Assembly (NCBI GenBank): GCA_014706295.1
Contig: JACSVZ010000006.1
Span: forward strand, 25,974,629-26,038,628
Reading direction: 5' to 3'
Length of the DNA stretch: 64,000 nucleotides
From: Lycocorax pyrrhopterus obiensis
Lineage: Eukaryota > Chordata > Aves > Passeriformes > Paradisaeidae
Numbering within the stretch: the stretch's first letter is position 1; every line of letters starts with the position of its first letter. Positions 47,253 to 58,331 of this stretch are shown here, in pieces. A program made the position numbers and the translations under genes. Below the pieces are notes generated by a model that had not been told where the DNA came from, ran no database searches, and saw nothing but the letters and a program-made list of their open reading frames with translations.

Positions 47253-48849
47253 TTTTTTTTTTTCATGTGGCAGTTCAGGAGATGTTTAAAAGACACTTGC
47301 AGGTGTCTCTGAGAAAATAAAAGGGATATATCTGTGTGGAGGACATTCAGTGTTATTACCTCCATGCACAAAAGCAATCAGTGAGATTTCTCAATCAAGC
47401 ATCATCTCTGGTGATTCTGCTCTTTGTAGTTACTCTTCCATAGGATACCTGGGAGAAAACGGTTTAATTACACTTCAGACATGCTGGATGGTTGCTTTGC
47501 ATGCTTGGGATCAAGACCATTCCCACTACTGGACAGTTGTACAGAAGGATAAAAGTGAAAACATGTATGTAATGGCCAAGTCAGGAGTCAGCAATGCCTC
47601 CCACTCACCTGATCAGCCTGACCTCTCCAAACAGCTCATATGCTCTGCCTCAACACATCTAATTAAACTGCACAGAGTGCTGCACTAAGGCAGCTGTGCT
47701 CTTTCTGGCAGCCAGGGTGGCTCATTTATGGTTTGGTCAGGCATTTTTGTGTGCACTGATGGACAGGCCTAATTGAGGCAATTGTTATTGCTGCATAAAC
47801 AAGGGAAACAAAATAATGCCTTTCATAGTTGTAGGCTTACAGAATGGACTGTCATGCACAAAAAAATATTAATGGAAAACATAAGCATCTGGATATGAAT
47901 TATTTACAGCTGCAATGTGATTACAATAGCTGTGGTTGGTTATAAGCTGTGTGATGTTCTCTTCTTTGTCAAACATCTCTGCCAACTTGAATGTTCCAAT
48001 AAATCAATGTCAACCTTAAATCACTTTAAAGTAACTGGGTTTTGGCAAAGCCTAGTACCACCTTGTGTCTTGCAGCAGCTTGGTCTGCCCTTCTCAGAGT
48101 TGATTCCTCTTTCCTACAGCACCTGAGCCAGCAAAGATGGTAGATCCTGCAAGGAAACAGAACTCCACATCTTTTCCTGCCAAGAAGAACCTACATAATT
48201 TCAAGGCAGTAGTTACAGACTTCCTTCATGTAGAATTTTTATTCCATCTGACATGCCAATATGTTTTGAAATTTCTACTAGCCACATGGGCACTCCAAAG
48301 AACAGACCATCAGCAGGTGTTCACTGAACATAACCAAAATGTTTTCAGTGTCTGGTCAGGAGTGCAGGGCATGCTAGAATGCAGGACAACAGAGGAAAAC
48401 AACACCATGCACATACGTGGGAAGGACAGCACAACCAAGTGCCGCTGCTCAGCACAGCCCTCCCAGCTCTCTGTTAGGAATTCATTGTTGACACTGGACA
48501 AGTACTGGTAACCCCAGTCTATTTCAATAGGGACCAAGAGATCCTGATGGCAGTGATTTGTTTAAGACTATTTGGGCAGTTTCTCAATAGCCAGAGGCTT
48601 ACTTCCTAGAAAACAAGAGGAAGTGTTTGCTAGTCTTGATTAGCCCAGTGGCTAGAAAACTTGATGTTTAGATGGGCCAAGCTGCCTTCAGTGCTGTAAA
48701 TGACTGTAAAAGTGTAATAACATCGGTTTCCCTGACGAGCTGTCAAGGGCGTCAGGTTCTGTGACAGTCATACTCCTACCACAACCTCCATCTGCTGAGG
48801 CCTTAAGGTAAAGAAAAAACAAACCTTAATCAATAACTAACTAAGTGTC
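47253..48849. other. Intergenic DNA upstream of the ATP10D promoter
   Basis: No gene or known repeat was recognised. It lies between the left repeat copy and the CpG island. Confidence 0.5.
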
Positions 48850-49083
48850 ATGGACTCTACGGCAGGGAGCAAAGCTCCCTCACCCAGAGCCGTGGGGCGT
48901 GCGGAGGAGCAGCTGTTGGAAGGGTCCCCGGCCGCAGCTCGGCCCGGCGGGTCCCGCCTCAGTCACGCCTCGGGGGAGAAGGATCAGAGCGGGAAAGAGG
49001 CGAAAGGAACGAGCGGACAAAGGCCGGCGAGGGCAGGTGAGGGGCAGTGGGGCGGAGGCGGCCTGGGAGCCGGGCAGCACCGG

Positions 49084-49118
49084 CGGGGCGGAGCGGGGCG
49101 GGGCGGGGCGGGGCGGGA
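49084..49118 (+). repeat. GGGGC pentamer run / GC boxes
   Basis: A near-perfect run of (GGGGC)n units matches clustered Sp1 sites, and its G runs could form a quadruplex. It lies about 40 bases before the probable ATP10D exon 1 donor. Confidence 0.8.
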
Positions 49119-49155
49119 GCGCGGCCATTCCCCGGGGATGTGCGCGGATCCGTCG
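49119..49155 (+). other. ATP10D: ATP10D non-coding exon 1 (3' end; start unknown)
   Basis: A strong donor, TCG|GTAAGT, at 49155/49156 lies in the CpG island. The next matching acceptor for the gene is gtttcag before 58061. Human ATP10D also has a non-coding first exon, as I recall. The transcription start is not visible, so the left edge is a placeholder. In the frame of the main start there is a TGA at 49038 and no ATG after it, so translation starts in exon 2. An out-of-frame ATG lies at 49138. Confidence 0.5.
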
Positions 49156-52100
49156 GTAAGTGCAGAGCAGTTTCAGCGGGGCAGCTCGCCCGCGGGGTCG
49201 GGTGCGTGGATGGTGGCGCGGGAGGACAGCGGTGCCGGGCTCCGGGACCGCGGAAGCCGCAGCTGCGGGGGGAGGTCCCCTCAGCCCGCCCGCGGGTGGC
49301 GTTCCGCCCGCACCGGCAGCCGGCCCGGGAAGCGAACGGCGGTGGCTGGAACGTCGTGGGCGGTGGAAAAGGACGATTTGTGGGTTTATGTTTTCAAATG
49401 TCCCCTGGGCCACGAGACCCCCTCGCCCCCTTCCCGCCCCCCCCCCTTATTGTGTCTGTGAATCTCCTCGACTTTGACTCCAGAAACAAAAGCCTTTGTT
49501 TTAATAGTTCACGGTGGTGACTGAGGTGTCAGCTTTTTACTACTTTACAGATTCATGGCAAAGAAGTAGACTTAAGTCCATAAAAGTCACAGGGAGATTC
49601 CTGAAACTTCAAGAAAGTACGAAGGGTTGCAGAGCACACACGGTCACTCACAGGGTTGGATCACAGCAATAGTTACTGGACTTAGTTATGAAAAGTATTC
49701 ACAAAGATGGGAAAGAAAAATCCAAGTTCTTGTCAGAAACACAGCTACTGAAGAAAAATGTACTTCTAGGATCAAAATTACTATTATTTTAATACTTATA
49801 AAGCAATACTTTTAGGGTATTCACATCTCATCAATGACCATAGTTTTGAGAAAAACTTATTTAAAACCATATTTGTCTTCATATCATCACCAAGAGGTAA
49901 CAGAATTGTCATTAGTCCTGTTTTCATTAATGGTGGTTTCCAGCAGAGAGGGCACTCTGTGGTTTACCTGAGAGTGGAATTTAATTCACTTATCTCTTCT
50001 GTGTGACTCCAAAGCTGGTCTGAAGCCACTGTTTCTGAATTTTTACAGTTAGTGTGTGGGCACTTACTATTTACAGGAGGAAGAGGTAGGACTGACAGGC
50101 GAGGATCACATTCTTTTCTTAATTGCCACTACCCTGGATGATATGAATTTCAGAGGCAATAACCAGAGCTGATACATGTTTTTAATGAAAACTAGTCTGA
50201 AATTGGGACCAAGTGCTCTACATAAGTACTCAAAGATACTGTCTAATCAGACATTCCTGTCCCACCTTGCTTGTGCCTACATGAGTACTTTCACAGCTGT
50301 AATGATGGATTGGAAAATCCAGTAATGTGATTGTCTTTGAGTTAGTAAAAGGTCTTGCACAGCAGTGAGAGCCAGGTTCAGTAAGTACCAGACTCATTAT
50401 GAAGGAGTTGACAAAGCCAAGAGTGGAAGGTAGAAGTGAGAACAATTCTGTTCAGTGTTGACTTTTAAATCAGTTCAGCTACTCTCAGCACTGATTCTCC
50501 AGTGTCTTAAATAGTTTTGAGGTTACTAGGATCAGAATTTCAGCATTCTTAACTCCTTGCATATTTTTTTAGGCTTCTATATATTTTGGCTTTATTTTTA
50601 TTAATAAAACTTTTAAAGATACACATTTGTAGTTGAACCCTCAATTGCTGTAGGTTAATTCTCACTTTCAGGTCTGAAATACCATCTCAAGAGTCATGTT
50701 TTATAGTCTTACAGGAACTGTCTAGTGGTTAAAGTGGATTCACAGGTTATTCCTGTCAATATATCCCCAATCAGTAGGCAGGTTTTATTGCTCTGTGGCA
50801 AATCTGAATGTCTTCCTGAGGTTGTACAAGAGCTGGTTTCATCAAAAATTCACTAACCCTAGAGCATTAGATCTGAAAACCTCAGTGGATGTCTTGGGAA
50901 ATTATGGAATTCTTGAGTAGCTGATAATGTAAGTGTCTTAGAAAATCAGAAGAATTAAAAAAAAACTAGTCAGACGCCTAATTTAGGATTTTAGGAACTC
51001 AAGTACAGTTTCTTGCTGTAACAGGTACTTTCAGTATAAATTTCTATGAGTACACTAGACCTTATCTACACAATAGAGTTTTGGCCCTTTAAAGAACAGC
51101 AATATTGCCAATATGGATCCATTTCTTTTAGAAGTATTTACAGTAGCATAGGGAGTGTACACAGCTACCAAAAAAAAAAAAATTCACATCCTTCTGCATC
51201 ATGTGAACACCAGTATAAATTTTTAATATGGTCCGCACCTTAGTCTTGCTGTGAAATTCATGTGAATTTCACACATAGCAAAGCATCTGTAGTGACTAAA
51301 TGCTGCCTGACCGTAAGCTAAAGATATACCTGTGTGAAAAGATAGTCATAAAGGAGTAAGACTTAACCTGTAAGGTTTTGGTCTACAGTTTTGAGACCAC
51401 TGTGGTACATGAGAACTGGGCATAAATCAGAACTTTTCTGATGAATGGAGAAAAGTATAAAATATTTTCACAGATGATCACTCTCCAGCAGTCTTCTGTT
51501 CTATTTTGAAACTATTTCTTCTGAAATTTAAACCTAAAATGTTCTAGTGTATGGTTTGGTTGTGTCTGTACGTACAAGATCTGATGGGCATCCTAAATAA
51601 CTTTATCCAAGGTGAAGCAGATTTTCTGCTTTTATATACTGCTCCCACACTGTGGTATGTTAACCAGTATTGCTGCATGGTTTACTGCTAAATTATCTTG
51701 CATCCGTCCTTGTGTCGGGGCCTTGGCACTTCTTGGGTTTTAGTGCATCCTACTGATTGTTTTTCAGTTGTGAAGAGCTGTTGATGGCTGGCTTGACGTA
51801 CTCACAACCAAGAAATTTCCTAAGATCCAAGGCTTTTCAAGGCTTGCAAGTTTTCAGTGTTGCCCATGCTAGGTTAGACTTTGTAGGTAGGAGTGCATGG
51901 AGTGCAGGAAATAGTGCCACAGCAATTGACTTTTCATACTAACGTCTGCCTTCCGCTCTTAATTCAAGAGTTCTTACATGTCTTTTATAAATATATCTCG
52001 GAATATATGATTGCACATAACCACATCATTTTCTCAAATTGAAGTTTTGATTCCGGCAGGTTTTTGGCTGTTAGTCCCATAAACTGGCAGCACAAGTTTC

Positions 52101-55100
52101 TTATCCAGATCTATTTGGCATATTCGAATGTCTCAGCATATTTCATATTGGCTTGCAAAGGCATGACAAATTTGTGAAATTGCGTGTTACAGAGAAAGTA
52201 GCAAACCTTAGGAGAAGAGAAGTGTTTGTTCTTCAGAGTGTAACTTAATCTTCAGGCCCTGGTTCCCTGAAGCTTCTTCATTTTCTGCTAGCTTCTGAGT
52301 TTTAGAAGATGATTAGGAGGAGTTTTTAACATTCGGCCTGTATAGTTCTCAGTGTAATGGCAAAAGTGGTAGTGAACCTGTGCAGTAACACTTGCTAAGA
52401 GATTTAAATGGGACTTCTGTGTGGATTGGGGATGATCCATTCTTCCATAGCATTGTGTAGTGTGACCACCATCTAGGTTAGCATTTTTTGTGTTCCCTGG
52501 TCACCCAGAACCTCAGACCTACAGAACATCCTGATATATTCATGTGGGGAGGAAAGAAAAAGGGATTTTGTTGGGGAGAGTCATTGTCTGAGTTGTTTCT
52601 CTTTTAGGTGCTGTAGAAATTTTTCAGGTAAGATAATGCAGTTTTATTGATTGCATTTCTGTTTGCCAAGAATTGATTTATTACTTCCTACTGGAAACTA
52701 GCCCAGATGAAGGCCTACTGCACACTGGCTGAGAAGGAACAGGACAGAGACACATACCCTAAGCATGCATGTGCCACAGGTCTGGGGAACATTCTTGTCA
52801 AATATGTCATTTACCAAGTGCATTTAACAAAGAATTTTCTGAAAGAAGAATGAGGACTAATTATTTGGAGATCACAGCAAAAGAGAAGGATGTTGTCAGA
52901 AGGGAGGAAGTCGTTAAGAGAAGCCAGGGTAAGTGGTAAGGCACTTCACATGACATGTGAGCAAATGACCACAACATAATAGTAAGGTGCAGTTCCAGAG
53001 CAGCATAAACATAGGCTAAATTATCTACACATCTGTTTTGCTGTGGATCTTAAGAAATTATCTAGTATGGGAGAGATCAGTGATTGCTAAGTGATCTGCC
53101 AAAGGCTACCAATAATACAATTGGAACTAAGGAATTTTTAGTGTCACCTCCATCCCCCAGCAGGAAAGCTAGGAGCAAAGGCTTGCACGCAGATGTGCGC
53201 GTGATACTTCACAGAATTGGAAGCTGACAGAATTTACAAGAGGCGATGGAAGGGAAGTGATGGGAAAAGAAAACAATTTACGGACATGAAATTCACATAC
53301 AAGAGAATGCCTACCTGGGGCTTTATGATGAAAGGCACTTCTTCCAGGGTACAGACCATTTAAAAGTAGGAGTTTTCTCAGCATTACCACTAGCAGAGAG
53401 TTCTTAAAGCCTGTTTTTATTGTGATATGGGATGGTCAAACATGGAGAGTATATTGTGTTGATCTGTCCTGTGGTAAAAATGCTGCTGCTGTGCTTTAAC
53501 TTTGTTTTAACAAAGATATGATAGCCAGCTATTTCCTGTTAACCATATCTAGTCCTTCCAGTTTTTCGTATCTCCAAGTGCTTTATAAGAAGACGAAAGA
53601 ATCGGAGTACATGAAGGAACTGGTGTAGAAAAAAAGCAAGAAAGCAAATAAATCCAGTGTCATATAATTCCCTTCCACATTTCATCATCATGTGACATTA
53701 GTAAGCTTACTACAAGAACTTCCCTTTTTGAGTGTAAGACATACCTGAGTTGCCTCTATATCAACTATTTCCATTTAGCAAGATCAAGCAGTGTTCAGTT
53801 GAATAGCATATAGTGTGAAAATGAGGACAGGCTAGCTTGTGTGAGGCTGTCCTCAAAACTTATCATGTGATCATTTAGGCTTCCTGTTTTCAAATACATG
53901 AACATAATTCTTGGGGTTTTTAAACATAATCTTTTTTTTTTCAAGAAATAAACTTATAAAAACAGTGCTTCAAAGTAACTCATCTTGTGGATCATTTGCC
54001 AGTGTTTAAAGAAATATCTGCTCTTTTGTGTTACTACTTTAAATTCATGTTAGCTGGGGAACTCAAGACTTGACTGTGAAAAATAATGTGACAAGAGGGT
54101 CAATAATGTTTTAAGGGCAGGGATTTCTTAGAAAAATTGCTTAAAAGAGCTTTTATTTGGTCTTTGGTGACTTAATCCTTTAAAATATCTAACATGAAGT
54201 TGATAAAACTCCTCCTGACCACAGAAAATGTGTTCAATACTTTATGAACCAAATTTAATGAGGAAAAAGAATAAAATTACTCAAAAAAGTTAAGAAATGC
54301 AAAATAGGTTTTTGAAGTTTGAAACCTCAAAAGTGCTATTTTAAAGTGGTGATGCAAATCATTTAAAAAAAAATCATTTGCAAAATATTAACTCAGTCAA
54401 ATCCCAGGTGAGTCAGAGAGCATTATGGCAGAGTATGAGATCCAGATACTATTTTCCCAAGATGTCTGTTAATTGTCTGATTCATCTCTCTGATCATAGG
54501 AGATTACTTGTTATTTCTCATACAGTGTTTCCAATGTGGTGGGTTCGTGTTAGTTATTTCTCATCCCTACAACCTTCAGTTTTCTTAAAAGTAGTTACAT
54601 TAGAATACTGGAGATACTGACAAAAATATGCAGTGCACAGAACAGAATCTGATGTTTCCTGTTCCTTTTTAAGCTCTGTTTGTCTGAGGAAGGATGAGGA
54701 AGGGTGGGACAGAAGTTTTGGAGCTGTGTCAAGAGTCAGGGAGGTTATGTATGTGGTGAGGGGTGACTGCTCTTCAGCGACACTGCATATGCAGTTTAAA
54801 CTCTTAGCTCCTCATCCAGTGGTGAGGAATTCCACCTTAACATGCTGTCATGTTAAAATGTCCAGTACTCTTCCTCCCTTCTTCCCCCAACCACTTTATT
54901 TTTAATAAATAGTGGTCACTGGCTATCAAATGCTACAAAAGAGAATAGGTTATGTAAACCAAAAAGACGTAGAATTTAGGAGGTTTTGAAATTTGTGAGG
55001 TGTTTTTTAGCTGTATAGGTTATTTTGCCTGTATAATTTTCACTGAATGAACAGGATCTGCTATTTAAAGCTTTTTGCATTCCCAATAGCCCTGGGAGAT

Positions 55101-58060
55101 TGAGAAAGAGTTCCTTCCTCTTACTTTTACTGCTTCTTCATCAGCATCAGATGTTTGTTTGCTTGGTCTTATGAAAACAAACATGATTTTCACTACAAAT
55201 GTAACCTGTTCTCAAATATCTGGCTGGTGGCATCTTGAAAAATTTCCTGGCATTTAGTTGCTCAAGTTTGCTAGTAGGTCATTATACACTGTAACAGTGT
55301 GGAAAGATATGTCAGATTATTGGGCAAAAATGTGGTGAATTGACACACCCTGTATGATTCACGCTAAAGATGAAAGCTCGAAAGAGTCTGATAAATTTAA
55401 CAGAGGAAATCGTGTTAAAACTCTCCCTGATAATCCAGCACATTTTGAATTAAAGCAAATGCTTATTTGAAAAGGCCCCTCATTGCATAAAATCTGTTTG
55501 TACAATTACTGATTTGTCATAGCAAAGACAGTTAAGGAGAATTGTTGTTTTCTCAAAATGGCCAAGCCTTAAGGATGCCATCCAAAATCCATAAGTTTGG
55601 GGTTTTTTTAATAGTTGAACTGCTGAAATTTGTGATTGCAGGGGAAAAAAAATCCTACCTCTTTTCAGCCAGTCATCTTTTAAAATTCTTTAATTTTCAG
55701 TACTTTGTTCTTTAATTCAGTCCTGACTTTTGTAGATGGGTCCATGTTAATTTGGGCGTTTGGGAAGCTCTAGGTGTGTTGAAATCTTTATAGTCATGTA
55801 TGGACTCCACTAGCAGCATGTTCTGCAGTCCCTAAACAGTTTTGAAGACCTTTCAAGCTTTAGCTTTTGTTCTTAGGCTCAGTGTAAATTAACTGAAGCA
55901 TTTTTTTCATGTGTGTACAGATCAGTGTTCATATGTATGACTGTATGGTAGCCATACATTAAAAGTAGTTAATTTGTGTGAAGTAGCTGCTTCTAAATGT
56001 CGGTTCCCAGTTCTGCAGGAAAGGCTGACCCTGACTAAAATGGGGTAGTAACCTCTACGCAGAGGGCAGTCTCTCTGGGAACCATCTCTCAAGCAGTAGG
56101 ATTAGAGGAAGCAAAGATAGAAGATGCCACATTCTGTGAAAGTAAGAGGACGCCATGTATTTTAGAAAATCTTCACAACCTCTTTCTTGCTTCTCTAAGA
56201 AGTCCCAGACATAGCTGCATGTGCTTGCAACCTGTGGTAGTCTGATGATTACTGGGACCACAAGGTTTAGGACTGAGAAAAAAGGAAAGCCTTTTCCTCA
56301 GACTGGTCCCTTATGTTGTCTGGGGGAGCACTGCAGAAGGGCCTTGGAAGAACAGTAGGGTACTGCCAGGGGATGCTGAGAGGAAATACTATATAGAGGG
56401 TTTAAATTTTTTTTCTCTTTCATGTGCAGGTCATGGTTTCTAAAGAAGAACATGATTTTCATGTACATGATAACAGTCTTCCAAGACACCGTGACAGTCA
56501 ATAGCTATCCACATCTAATGGTGATAGGACAAAAATGTCCCATCTTAATTTGATGAGATCAAGAGGCCAGATAAACATTAGAGAAAAGCTTTCTAGCTGT
56601 AGGGTAGTGACACATACTTCTAGGCTTTTTAGGAAGTTTGGAGAATCTTCTTTTTCAGAATAGAATGGGCTGATGTAGAGATACAAATACTACCCAATTT
56701 TTAGAGAACCTGGAGAGGACATTGTGCTCATGTGTCAAGAATTCTTCAATTGTAATAGAAGAGTCACGGAAGATGTGTAAGAGAAGATAGTTGGATAAAA
56801 GAGTCAAGTTGATAGTTTGGAAAACATCTTGGAGGAATCTGAGCGAGATAGAGTGGCATTTATCAATAGCAGAGAAAGATACCACATGAATAGAAGCTTG
56901 AATTGATTGAAGCCAAAATCAGGATTAGTTTGATCTGCGCAGGAGAGTCTGTTGTAAAGAGATTTCATTTAGGAAGATCCAGCAAGTTTTAGAAGCAGCT
57001 TTTGTGTGGGAATTTAGGAAGAGGATTTAGTCAAAAATTTTGCTGGAGTCTATGCAGGTGGTAAGATACCAGATGGAAGGAAAGTAATCTGCAGCAAGAA
57101 GTACTGATGGTTTTGGGCTCATGCAATTTATAGTTTTAAACACATATATGATGACCTGTTCTATGGAAAAAGTAATACAAGAAATGTAGCAACCGTTAGT
57201 TAAAACTTGCAAATTGTAAAAAACTTTGTTACAAAAACCAGCACTTTTAAGGTTCTACTAAAGCATGTTTTGTGCAAGAGGCCTTTTCTGACTGCATTCA
57301 GTGATTTGATGAAGTGAGCGTCACATATAGCTTTAAGTGAGTATCACCTATGGCTGTGAACTTTGGCTTTCTTTAGGAAAACAAATGCCTGGGTAGAATC
57401 CTAGAGCTTAGCTAGGTGGATAGAGGAGAAGCATTGGCATGACATTTATTCATCCTCTGTCAGTTGTTAAAAATTTTCAAACATCTTTCTAATTCTCTGG
57501 AAGAAGTTTCTTGTTCATGATAGCTAGTTAATGCTACCCTGGCAATTCTTCTCTTCATGGCTAAGGCTGTATTCAGATGCATATTGCTAGATTGTTGACT
57601 TCTGAGTTTAATAAGGTTTGTTAACCATCAGCATGGACTGCATTGTCTGAGATGAGGATTCCTTTCAAAATGCTGTTCTCTGCAGAGTTAGCAGCTTGTC
57701 TGCTTTTTTCACTATACTACAGCATGAGAAACTGGTGGGTGGACTTCTATTACAAAAATATTGTGCATTTTAAGGGTTACATCAAATATAACCCCTGAAA
57801 TCAAATTATATCAAATTAACTCCTGAAAGGGTTGATGAAATTCCGATAAATTCAATCTTTGAAGCAGAAGTTCCGGACTTTACATAACTTATTAACGGTC
57901 CGGGTTGGGTTCATTATGAAAATTACTTTTTTTCCTAGGCTTATTCAAAACTGTAATTGTGACTTTTTGTTTAAAAGCCTTTACAGAATTGTTGTGTAAC
58001 TTGCTGTATTTTCAAATGTTTCTAGAGAGATGACACTCCTTGGATTATAAAGTGTTTCAG
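49156..58060 (+). other. ATP10D intron 1
   Basis: An inferred 8905-bp intron from gtaagt to tttcag. It contains the right copy of the direct repeat (49573-50154). The rest is AT-rich, with no exon or repeat family recognised. Confidence 0.6.
49573..50154 (+). repeat. Direct repeat, right copy (about 580 bp)
   Basis: The partner of 46683-47252, 2890 bases further right in the same orientation. It starts 417 bases after the exon 1 donor, inside ATP10D intron 1. It carries small insertions relative to the left copy (for example around 49757-49770 and 49848-49866) and a few deletions. Confidence 0.95.
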
Positions 58061-58331
58061 GTGCAATGGCAGATCCCATCCGCTGGGCCCGATACCGCTG
58101 GCAGCGACTGATATCAACAGAAGGCAGAGAATGCAGCAGCAACAATTCAAGTAGCAAGTGCTATCAATCATCAAAAACTACTGGCAAACGTAGGATAGTG
58201 ATTCCCTGTTTGGGACATTTTAAAGAAGAGTATGAAAAAGTATCAAAACTGTACATGAACAACAAAATACGGACTACTAGGTATACTTTATTGAATTTTT
58301 TACCACGGAATTTATTTGAACAATTTCACAG
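58061..58331 (+). CDS. ATP10D: ATP10D exon 2, first coding exon
   Basis: The exon begins after acceptor gtgtttcag with five untranslated bases, then ATG at 58066 ([15 protein letters not shown]). It ends CACAG|GTAAAG. The segment around residues 25-45 is serine-rich and poorly conserved; the end ([14 protein letters not shown]) is highly conserved. Confidence 0.93.

Larger units (their letters stand above)
48850..49460 (+). promoter_or_regulatory. ATP10D: ATP10D promoter CpG island
   Basis: A dense CpG island starts abruptly near 48870 and fades after about 49450. It contains a run of GC boxes (49084-49118) and the probable first exon. No TATA box was seen. Long open frames in this block arise from its base composition and do not resemble proteins. 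That it serves ATP10D is inferred from position, orientation and the donor at 49156. Confidence 0.8.

Noticed and set aside
48850..49520. Long overlapping open frames on both strands in the ATP10D CpG island
   Set aside because: GC-rich DNA has few stop codons; the translations are low-complexity Arg/Gly/Pro/Ala with no family match. The frame in line with the main ATP10D start has no ATG after its TGA at 49038.
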